From positions 1 through 46,324 of the forward strand of contig CAIKRV010000043.1 of assembly GCA_903829945.1 (NCBI GenBank): DNA of 46,324 bases, given 5' to 3'. Below, one piece after another: positions 38,111 to 45,276 of this stretch. Every line of letters starts with the position of its first letter. The first letter of the stretch is position 1. The notes under the pieces were generated by a model. It saw nothing but the letters and a program-made list of their open reading frames with translations, was not told where the DNA came from and ran no database searches. The position numbers and the translations under genes are program-made. This DNA is from an uncultured bacterium (lineage in GTDB: Bacteria; Bacteroidota; Bacteroidia; CAILMK01).

Positions 38111-39337
38111 ATGAGGGATCTATTAAAAAAATTCGAACAACGCGAACCGGAAATTGTATTTGAATGGCATGATGAACCGACAGGTGCAGAAGGCTGGTTA
38201 GTGATCAATTCTTTGCGTGGCGGAGCTGCCGGAGGCGGTACCCGTATGAGAAAAGGACTTGATAAAAATGAAGTACTTTCCTTAGCCAAAACGATGGAAA
38301 TAAAATTCGCTGTTTGCGGTCCTGCCATTGGTGGTGGAAAAAGTGGAATTAATTTCGATCCGAATGACCCTCGTAAAAACGAAGTATTAGATAGATGGTA
38401 TAAAGCAGTAATGCCCATTTTAAAAACCTATTACGGTACCGGTGGCGATTTAAATATTGATGAAATAAAAGACGTTATTCCTATTACTGAAAAATATGGT
38501 CTCGGTCATCCTCAGGAAGGCGTATTGATGGGGCATTTTTCTCCAAATGCAGAAGATAAAAAGACCATTATTCATAATTTAGATGTAGGTGTTGGCAAAG
38601 TACTGGAGGATGAAAAGTATTCTCCCGATGTTCAACGCAAATATGTAGTAGCAGATATGATTACCGGCTGGGGCGTCAGCGAAGCAGTGCATCATTATTA
38701 TAAAATTTGGCATCAATCAGATTTAAAAGATAAACGTGCCATTATTCAAGGCTGGGGTAATGTTGCCTCCGCTGCTGCATTTTATTTAACGCAACAAGGT
38801 GTAAAAATTGTCGGCATTTTGGATAGAGACGGCGGCATCGTTAATGAAGCCGGTTTAGGTTTTGAGGCCATCAAAGATTTATTTAACGCAAAAAATTATA
38901 ATGCACTTGTATCAAAAGATATGATTCCGTTTGCAGATGCTTATAATTTAATTTGGGGCATGGAAGCAGATATTCTTATTCCCGGTGCTGCTTCCAGATT
39001 AATCAGCAAGGAAAATTTAGAAAGTTTAAAAGGAATAGAAGTAATCAGTTGCGGTGCAAATGTACCTTTCAAAGATCCTGAAATTTTTTATGGTCCTACG
39101 GGAGAATTTGCTGATAAACATTTTGCCGTAATACCTGATTTTATTGCTAATTGCGGCATGGCAAGGACTTTTGCTTATTTAATGCATAAAGAGGCCATAT
39201 TGGAAGATGAGGCCATATTCAGTGACGTTTCCAAAACCATTGAAGCTGCTATGAATGATATTTATCGGATTAATCCATTAAATACAGGATTAACAGAAGC
39301 TGCATTTGCACAGGTACTACAAAAAATAATGAATTGA
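38111..39337 (+). CDS. Glu/Leu/Phe/Val dehydrogenase
   Basis: 408 aa from the ATG at 38111. It is an NAD(P)-dependent oxidative deaminase of an amino acid, linking amino-acid breakdown to 2-oxo acids. The catalytic Lys segment 'PAIGGGKSGINFDP' is near residues 74-87. 'GTGGDLNIDE' carries the substrate Asp. The Rossmann fold begins at 'IIQGWGNVASAAAFYL' (about 214-229) and ends in an acidic 'ILDRDGG' that favours NAD+. The exact substrate (Glu or branched chain) cannot be assigned. It is convergent with the GGGP synthase gene, with 1 base between the stops and no terminator visible there. Confidence 0.9.
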   Translation: MRDLLKKFEQREPEIVFEWHDEPTGAEGWLVINSLRGGAAGGGTRMRKGLDKNEVLSLAKTMEIKFAVCGPAIGGGKSGINFDPNDPRKNEVLDRWYKAVMPILKTYYGTGGDLNIDEIKDVIPITEKYGLGHPQEGVLMGHFSPNAEDKKTIIHNLDVGVGKVLEDEKYSPDVQRKYVVADMITGWGVSEAVHHYYKIWHQSDLKDKRAIIQGWGNVASAAAFYLTQQGVKIVGILDRDGGIVNEAGLGFEAIKDLFNAKNYNALVSKDMIPFADAYNLIWGMEADILIPGAASRLISKENLESLKGIEVISCGANVPFKDPEIFYGPTGEFADKHFAVIPDFIANCGMARTFAYLMHKEAILEDEAIFSDVSKTIEAAMNDIYRINPLNTGLTEAAFAQVLQKIMN

Positions 39338-39338
39338 T

Positions 39339-40079
39339 TTAAGCAAGATTTTGAATTGCCTCTCCAAAACGAAGCAATAATTCAGGATCCTCTTCAATTA
39401 CATTTCCTACCACTATAATATCTGCACCGGCACGGCAAGCCATAGCCACTTGTTCATGCGTACGAATGCCCCCTCCTGCAATTAATGGGATGTCTATATT
39501 TTTCTTAACGGTACGTATCATTTCAGGCGATAAGGGCTTTTGAGCGCCGCTGCCACAATCCATATATATAAGTTTTAAACCGAGCAGTTCCCCTGCCATG
39601 GCAGTACAAGCAGCAATATCAGGCTTATCAGCAGGAATAGGAAAAGTATTACTAATATAAGATGCCGTGGTAGGTCTTCCTCCATCCACCAACATATATC
39701 CGGTAGGAATTATTTCAACAGTAGTATTTTTAAGTAAAGGCGCTATTTCTACATGGCGACCAATAAGTAAATCAGGATTTCTTCCGGAAATTAAGGAAAG
39801 AAAAAACATGGCATCAGCCTCCTCGCAGTACTGAAGCGTGCTTCCGGGGAATAAAATCACCGGTAATTCAGTATGTCCCTTTATAAAGCTCACACAGGAG
39901 CGCATGGTATTTTCAGTAAGTAAGCTTCCACCCACAAAAATATAATCTACTCCGGCCCGATTGGCAATGGCAATACAGGAGAGCAACTGCTCCGTTGAAT
40001 ATTTATCAGGATCAATAAGAAGACTGAATTGTTTTCTGCCTGCCCTGGATTGTTCGCTTATCTTGTCGTAAATCTTCAT
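39339..40079 (-). CDS. Geranylgeranylglyceryl/heptaprenylglyceryl phosphate synthase (GGGPS/PcrB family)
   Basis: 246 aa from the ATG at 40079. It joins a polyprenyl diphosphate to sn-glycerol-1-phosphate to form a prenyl ether lipid precursor. It is a TIM barrel: 'LLIDPDKY' (residues about 19-26) for the Mg2+/G1P site, 'FVGGSL', 'ILFPGS', 'YMDCGSGAQKPLSP', and a phosphate-binding end with 'IAGGGIRTHEQ' and 'ADIIVVGNVIEED'. Archaea need this enzyme for membrane lipids, and some Bacteroidota carry a group II form whose product is not well established. I moved the start because the in-frame TTG at 40124 lies in the -7 box. Confidence 0.9.
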   Translation of the reverse strand: MKIYDKISEQSRAGRKQFSLLIDPDKYSTEQLLSCIAIANRAGVDYIFVGGSLLTENTMRSCVSFIKGHTELPVILFPGSTLQYCEEADAMFFLSLISGRNPDLLIGRHVEIAPLLKNTTVEIIPTGYMLVDGGRPTTASYISNTFPIPADKPDIAACTAMAGELLGLKLIYMDCGSGAQKPLSPEMIRTVKKNIDIPLIAGGGIRTHEQVAMACRAGADIIVVGNVIEEDPELLLRFGEAIQNLA

Positions 40080-40121
40080 ACTTATTCCGCTATCGTGTAA
40101 GGGCAGTACTTTGGGTGTTGG

Positions 40122-40129
40122 CAAAGATA
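40122..40129 (-). promoter_or_regulatory. -7 promoter box of the GGGP synthase gene
   Basis: TATCTTTG on the minus strand matches TAnnTTTG, 42 bases before the chosen ATG at 40079. Confidence 0.55.
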
Positions 40130-40318
40130 ATAAATTCTAGTGCGATACGTATTACGAATATAGTAATATGAGGTATTGGCCTAAAATAGAAGCAATAAAA
40201 AATTAAAAATCAAAAACTAATGGCCGGACAAAAAAACATGGAAAGGTAATTTATAATTAATCAGCAGATTATGTAAAACACGGAATTTGCAGAAAAAAAA
40301 TAATTAAAAAAAAGAACC

Positions 40319-40361
40319 AAATGACAAATATTTTGTACTTTTGACAAAACATTTGTCATTT
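40319..40361. promoter_or_regulatory. Dual operator and promoter of the S24 repressor gene
   Basis: Two similar palindromes of form GACAAAnnnTTTGTC: site 1 at 40323-40337 (one mismatch in the right arm) and site 2 at 40343-40357 (perfect). Their centres are 20 bp apart, two helical turns. An outer 11-bp inverted repeat (AAATGACAAAT, 40319-40329, and its complement 40351-40361) spans both. The -7 box TACTTTTG (40336-40343) lies between the sites, so a bound dimer would block transcription of the repressor gene, which starts 7 bases later at 40368. Confidence 0.7.
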
Positions 40362-40367
40362 TAAGAT

Positions 40368-41081
40368 ATGAGTAACATCAAAGACAACTTAAAATACCTT
40401 CGTTCGCAGCGGGGGATAAATCAAAGTGAACTTGCTGAGGCTCTTGGCATTAAACGAACAGCTTTAAATGCTTGGGAAATTGGGAGGGCGAGTCCGCGCT
40501 ACGAAACTGCCAAAACCATTGCTAATTTCTTTGGCATTAGTCCTGAGGCGTTGCTTTATGGTAATGTAAAGGACCAACTCTTAGAAAATCCACCAATGGG
40601 TGGCGGAATGAAAGTTTTAGCCATCACGGTAGATAATGAAGAAAGGGAAAACATTGAATTTGTTCCTGTAAAAGCATTTGCCGGTTATGCATCGGGCTAT
40701 GGAGATCCGGAGTTTATCAAAGAATTACCAAAATTTCGATTACCGTTTTTAAGTACCGGAACGTATCGTGCCTTTGAAATAGACGGGGATTCCATGCTTC
40801 CGATTGCTTCCGGAAGTATTGTTATCGGGCAATATACCGAACAACTAAGTAGTGTTAAGTTAGGTGATACTTATATTTTCATTACCGAAAATAGCGGCAT
40901 ATTATTTAAACGTGTAGCCAAATTAGAAAAAGACAAGATTTATTTAAAATCTGACAATCCATTATATTATTCCTATAGTTTGCCTTTAAGTGAAATAAGA
41001 GAGGTTTGGAAAACGAAACTTTATATGAGTTATCAATTACCGGATCCGGGAAGTACAGGAATAAATATGGATGTAGCTTAA
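40368..41081 (+). CDS. HTH-XRE repressor with S24 (LexA/CI-type) peptidase domain
   Basis: 237 aa. The N-terminal HTH (residues about 5-55) has the XRE pattern 'NQSELAEALGIKRTALNAWE'. The C-terminal S24 domain has nucleophile Ser142 in 'FEIDGDSMLP' and general-base Lys181 in 'GILFKRVAK', spaced like LexA (39 residues here, 37 in E. coli). An Ala105-Gly106 bond in 'KAFAGYA' sits 37 residues before the Ser and may be the self-cleavage site. The family members are DNA-damage or phage repressors that cleave themselves when stimulated. Nothing phage-like lies around it. The tandem operators in front of it suggest autoregulation. The other targets are unknown. Confidence 0.88.
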   Translation: MSNIKDNLKYLRSQRGINQSELAEALGIKRTALNAWEIGRASPRYETAKTIANFFGISPEALLYGNVKDQLLENPPMGGGMKVLAITVDNEERENIEFVPVKAFAGYASGYGDPEFIKELPKFRLPFLSTGTYRAFEIDGDSMLPIASGSIVIGQYTEQLSSVKLGDTYIFITENSGILFKRVAKLEKDKIYLKSDNPLYYSYSLPLSEIREVWKTKLYMSYQLPDPGSTGINMDVA

Positions 41082-41184
41082 TGAGAAATATTAAGAATTT
41101 TATATTCTGAAGTTTAGTGATAAATGATCGGTTTCCATATTTAACCGGCGTGTTTTAGTAAAATAAATTACAAGCTCTTACTTC

Positions 41185-41214
41185 GTCATTGCGGGTGTAG
41201 AAGCCCGCAATGAC
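41185..41214. repeat. REP-like palindrome
   Basis: GTCATTGCGGG (41185-41195) and CCCGCAATGAC (41204-41214) around an 8-base loop. The CGTCATTGCG core is found in dispersed intergenic palindromes of many bacteria. It lies 103 bases past the repressor stop, and neither strand has a T run after it, so it is not a typical terminator. Only one copy is in the window. Confidence 0.65.
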
Positions 41215-41579
41215 AAAACACGTTTCATTAACGATTACCTTTTTCAGTTTTATTTTTCTCAATTTTATTTTTGACCGGCCCTTTTGAAGACTTTTTGTAA
41301 TTAACTGAATATAAGGCTTTTTAATTTTAATATCTTAATATACAATTACATAAATCAATATCCCTAATATCAGTGATTTGGTTTTTACGAATTCCGGTAG
41401 AATTAAGCGTTTTGACATAAATCAATGACTTGCAATTGTTTAAGTTTTTTAGCCTAACTTACCTGTGTACATCTATCCGCTTTTTTTACTAAGGTATTAA
41501 AGTAAGGTACTCCCCGCAACTCAGTTTATTTAACTGAACAATATAGTCAGGTATAAGCACTTAAATAAAGCAATTTTTG

Positions 41580-41600
41580 TTATCCACACGTTGTGGACAA
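41580..41600. promoter_or_regulatory. Head-to-head DnaA boxes upstream of nrdJ
   Basis: TTATCCACA (41580-41588), identical to the strong DnaA box, and TGTGGACAA (41592-41600; one mismatch on the opposite strand) face each other across a 3-bp spacer. They lie 40 bp upstream of the nrdJ -7 box, near the site where an activator or repressor would act. In E. coli DnaA binds upstream of nrdAB; here binding is inferred. Confidence 0.5.
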
Positions 41601-41639
41601 TTCTATGAGCAGAAACCCCATTAAAGACGTACAAATTTC

Positions 41640-41647
41640 TAATTTTG
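41640..41647 (+). promoter_or_regulatory. -7 promoter box of nrdJ
   Basis: TAATTTTG matches TAnnTTTG, 75 bases before the ATG at 41723. The in-frame TTG at 41645 overlaps it and is not a usable start. Confidence 0.55.
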
Positions 41648-41722
41648 ACGTCCTCGCTTTCGCCAAACAAAGCAAACTACAACGCACCAAAGTTTGCAAA
41701 CAGAGTAAAAAAATATAATAGC

Positions 41723-44700
41723 ATGACGCAGAAGAAACAAACCAAAAACGCCAACGAAGGCATGAAATTCGAAAGGCTCTTCACCATTGAAGGTACCAGC
41801 CCTTATGACCAATTCATTTATGAAAAGAGAAGCTCTGCAATACGCAATCCTTCAGGAGATGTAGTGTTTGAAATGAATGACGTTGAAGTTCCAAGAGAAT
41901 GGAGTCAGGTAGCCACAGATATCTTAGCCCAAAAATATTTCCGCAAAACGGGTGTTCCAAAAGCGGATGGCACCTTAGGTGGAGAAAACTCCATTAAACA
42001 AGTAGCCCATCGTATGGCTGATTGTTGGAGACAATGGGGTGAACAATATGGATACTTTGCAAGTCCAAAGGATGCACAAATATTTTATGATGAATTAGCA
42101 TTCATGATTACGGGTCAGTATGCTGCTCCTAATAGTCCGCAATGGTTCAATTCCGGTTTATATAGCTCTTATGGGATAACCGGTGATCCGCAAGGACATT
42201 ATTTTGTAAACCCGGAAACCAATGAATTGGAAAAATCCACCTCTGCTTATGAAAGACCTCAACCTCATGCATGTTTTATTCTCTCTGTTGATGATGATTT
42301 AGTTAATGAAGGCGGCATTATGGACCTTTGGGTTCGTGAAGCGCGTATTTTTAAATATGGCTCAGGTGTTGGAACAAATTTCTCCAAAATTCGCGGAGCC
42401 AATGAAAAATTAAGCGGTGGCGGTTATTCTTCCGGTTTGATGTCCTTTTTGAAAATTGGAGATCGTGCCGGTGGTGCAATCAAATCCGGTGGTACTACGC
42501 GTCGCGCTGCTAAAATGGTGGTGTTAGATATGGACCATCCTGAAATCGAAGATTTTATTAATTGGAAAGTAGAAGAAGAAAAGAAAGTTGCTGCCCTGAT
42601 TGCTGCAGGATATGATTCCGATTATGAAGGAGAAGCCTATCGCACCGTAAGCGGTCAAAACTCTAATAATAGTGTTCGTATACCAAATTCATTTATGAAA
42701 GCGGTAGAAGAAGATTCCGATTGGAATTTAATTGCACGCTCTACCGGTAAAGCCATCAAAACACTTTCTGCTCGTAAACTATGGGATGAAATAGCTTTTG
42801 CTGCATGGGCTTGCGCTGATCCGGGCGTACAATTTGATACTACCATTAATGAATGGCATACCTGCCCTGAAGGTGGACGTATTAATGCGTCTAATCCTTG
42901 TTCCGAGTATATGTTCTTGGATAATACAGCATGTAATCTTGCTTCCATGAACCTACGTAAATTCTTTGATGAAAAAACAAGCATTTTTGATGTTAAAGCA
43001 TTTGAACATGCTTCACGTTTATGGACCGTAGTGCTCGAAATATCCGTGCTTATGGCACAATTCCCTTCTAAGGAAGTAGCACGTTTAAGTTATGATTATC
43101 GTACGCTTGGATTGGGTTATGCTAATCTTGGTTCCTTATTAATGGTAAGCGGTATTCCTTATGATAGTGATGATGCATTAGCCATTGCAGGAGCCATTAC
43201 CGCTATTATGACAGGCACCTCCTATGCTACCTCTGCTGAAATGGCCAAATGTTTTGGTGCATTTAATGAGTATGAAAAAAACAAAGAGCATATGCTGCGT
43301 GTAATTCGTAACCATAGATATGCTGCCTATAATGCGACTGATGCCTATGAAGGCTTGGAAATAAAACCTCACGGTATTAACTCTCGTTATTGCCCGGATT
43401 ATCTTTTATCCGCAGCTTGTGATGCCTGGGATAAAGCATTACAAATGGGTGAAAAATATGGATACCGCAACGCACAAGCTACCGTTTTGGCGCCAACAGG
43501 TACTATCGGTTTAGTAATGGATTGTGATACTACCGGTGTAGAACCTGATTTTGCTTTGGTAAAATTCAAAAAACTTTCCGGTGGCGGTTATTTCAAAATA
43601 ATTAATCAAAGTGTGCCTGCTGCTTTGCGTAAGTTGGGATATTCCGAAAGCGAATTAGAAGCGATTGTTGATTATGCTAAAGGCAAGGGCACCTTGAATG
43701 GTGCACCGTCCATCAACTTTGATACCTTAAGAAATAAAGGTTTCAAACAAGATGATATTGAAAAAGTAGATAGAGCTGTTCATTCCGCATTTGATATTGA
43801 GTTTGCATTTAATGCGTATACTTTAGGTGAAGAATGTTTGCAACGCTTAGGCTTTAAAGCAGAGCAATACCGCGATCATTCTTTCAACTTATTAAAAGCA
43901 CTAGGCTTTACTAAAGATCAAATTGCACAAGCCAATCAATACGTTTGCGGAACCATGACCATAGAAGGAGCTCCGCTCTTAAAAGATGAGCACCTTCCTG
44001 TATTTGATTGCGCCAATCGTTGTGGCACCATCGGTACACGCTATATTCATGCATTCGGACATATACGTATGATGGCCGCAGCACAACCATTTATCTCCGG
44101 TGCTATTTCCAAAACCATTAATTTACCTAATGAAGCTACGGAAGCAGAAATTAAAGGTTGCTATGAATTGAGTTGGAAATATGCTTTAAAAGCAAATGCA
44201 CTTTATCGTGATGGTTGCAAACTTTCACAACCTTTGGCTAATAAAGTTAATAAGAAAGAAGACAAGGATGATATTATCAATGTAGTTGAAGATGCCATCG
44301 GTGAGAAAGCAAAAGTGAGTATCGAGGATTTAACACCTGAACAAGTATTGGAAGCAGCAAAATCCATTATTGCAAAAAGTAGTGATACTACCTTCAAGCG
44401 TCAATTATCCAGAGTGGTAGAACGCAAAAAATTACCACATCGCAGAAACGGCTTTACACAAAAAGCAACCGTTGGCGGTCAAACGATATTTGTTCGTACC
44501 GGTGAATACAGCGATGGTACTTTAGGAGAGATATTTATTGATATTCATAAAGAAGGTGCGGCATTCCGCTCCATTATGAACTGCTTTGCCATTGCAGTAT
44601 CCGTTGGATTGCAATATGGCGTTCCTTTAGAAGAATATGTAGATAAATTTACCTTTACTCGTTTCGAACCTAGCGGTATGGTAGATCATCCTAATATTAA

Positions 44701-45070
44701 GTCTGCAACTTCTATGCTTGACTATATATTCAGATTATTAGGATTTGAATACTTGAAGCGTAATGATTTGGTACAAGTACAACCTAAATCAGAAAACACA
44801 ACCGATCCTTCTGTATTGGAAGCTGCTGCTGAAGTACGCTCTTCCTCCAGTCCTTTAGAAACTAAAGAACTAATGTTTACAGAAATAAAAACCGGCACTA
44901 CACTAAATGCCGATGGTACAAAACATGCAGAAACAGAAGATGCTGCACAACATTTCCTCAGCGGATTGATGGGTGATGCTCCTGCCTGTGATATTTGTGG
45001 CCACATTACTATTCGTAACGGTACTTGCTACAAATGTTTAAATTGTGGCAATAGCTTAGGCTGTAGTTAA
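41723..45070 (+). CDS. nrdJ: Adenosylcobalamin-dependent (class II) ribonucleotide reductase
   Basis: 1115 aa from the ATG at 41723. It reduces ribonucleotides to deoxyribonucleotides using a thiyl radical made from adenosylcobalamin. The thiyl Cys393 and Glu395 are in 'NPCSE', and the redox-active pair is Cys184 ('HACFILSV') with Cys404 ('NTACNLAS'), 11 residues after Cys393. The phosphate-binding 'APTGTIGLVMD' is present. A TSCPD domain lies at about 915-1035, and a Cys-rich tail (about 1089-1115: CDICGH, CYKCLNCG) probably shuttles electrons. The start was moved because the upstream in-frame TTG overlaps the promoter box. A terminator follows at 45125. No other reductase gene is in the window. 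B12 supply is needed. Confidence 0.96.
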   Translation: MTQKKQTKNANEGMKFERLFTIEGTSPYDQFIYEKRSSAIRNPSGDVVFEMNDVEVPREWSQVATDILAQKYFRKTGVPKADGTLGGENSIKQVAHRMADCWRQWGEQYGYFASPKDAQIFYDELAFMITGQYAAPNSPQWFNSGLYSSYGITGDPQGHYFVNPETNELEKSTSAYERPQPHACFILSVDDDLVNEGGIMDLWVREARIFKYGSGVGTNFSKIRGANEKLSGGGYSSGLMSFLKIGDRAGGAIKSGGTTRRAAKMVVLDMDHPEIEDFINWKVEEEKKVAALIAAGYDSDYEGEAYRTVSGQNSNNSVRIPNSFMKAVEEDSDWNLIARSTGKAIKTLSARKLWDEIAFAAWACADPGVQFDTTINEWHTCPEGGRINASNPCSEYMFLDNTACNLASMNLRKFFDEKTSIFDVKAFEHASRLWTVVLEISVLMAQFPSKEVARLSYDYRTLGLGYANLGSLLMVSGIPYDSDDALAIAGAITAIMTGTSYATSAEMAKCFGAFNEYEKNKEHMLRVIRNHRYAAYNATDAYEGLEIKPHGINSRYCPDYLLSAACDAWDKALQMGEKYGYRNAQATVLAPTGTIGLVMDCDTTGVEPDFALVKFKKLSGGGYFKIINQSVPAALRKLGYSESELEAIVDYAKGKGTLNGAPSINFDTLRNKGFKQDDIEKVDRAVHSAFDIEFAFNAYTLGEECLQRLGFKAEQYRDHSFNLLKALGFTKDQIAQANQYVCGTMTIEGAPLLKDEHLPVFDCANRCGTIGTRYIHAFGHIRMMAAAQPFISGAISKTINLPNEATEAEIKGCYELSWKYALKANALYRDGCKLSQPLANKVNKKEDKDDIINVVEDAIGEKAKVSIEDLTPEQVLEAAKSIIAKSSDTTFKRQLSRVVERKKLPHRRNGFTQKATVGGQTIFVRTGEYSDGTLGEIFIDIHKEGAAFRSIMNCFAIAVSVGLQYGVPLEEYVDKFTFTRFEPSGMVDHPNIKSATSMLDYIFRLLGFEYLKRNDLVQVQPKSENTTDPSVLEAAAEVRSSSSPLETKELMFTEIKTGTTLNADGTKHAETEDAAQHFLSGLMGDAPACDICGHITIRNGTCYKCLNCGNSLGCS

Positions 45071-45124
45071 GATTTACACCGCCACTGCTATGGCGATGTC
45101 ATAAAGTTTTTTATTTAAGGAAGG

Positions 45125-45166
45125 CTGCCCTCGGTTTCATTGGAAACCGGGGGCAGTACTTTTTTA
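45125..45166 (+). terminator. Terminator of nrdJ
   Basis: 14-bp stem (45125-45138 with 45143-45156, one G-T wobble) of CTGCCC...GGGCAG form, followed by a run of Ts to 45166. A smaller hairpin (CGCCA/TGGCG near 45080-45095) precedes it. Confidence 0.85.
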
Positions 45167-45257
45167 TGTTCATTATTCTCTATTGTAAATTTAAAAATCT
45201 GACTGTGATTTAATTTAAAAAATGCTAAATATTAGCCCCTTGCTTTCATAAAATAAT

Positions 45258-45265
45258 TAAATTTG
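45258..45265 (+). promoter_or_regulatory. -7 promoter box of the last gene
   Basis: TAAATTTG matches TAnnTTTG, 11 bases before the ATG at 45277. Confidence 0.6.
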
Positions 45266-45276
45266 AAGAAAAAAAC

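Larger units (their letters stand above)
41082..41722. other. 641-bp intergenic region between the S24 repressor and nrdJ
   Basis: No credible ORF or tRNA. It contains a REP-like palindrome (41185-41214), AT-rich sequence, a small hairpin (TCAGTT/AACTGA, around 41520-41540), paired DnaA boxes (41580-41600), the nrdJ -7 box (41640-41647) and a leader hairpin (GCAAACT 41672-41678 / AGTTTGC 41691-41697). I found no cobalamin riboswitch signature in it. Confidence 0.7.

Noticed and set aside
41100-41150. CGGTT/AACCG hairpin as a terminator of the S24 repressor gene
   Set aside because: The stem is only 5 bp and there is no T run directly after it.
45076-45115. First hairpin after nrdJ as the terminator
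   Set aside because: The T run starts about 11 bases past the stem; the hairpin at 45125-45156 with an adjacent T run is the better candidate.
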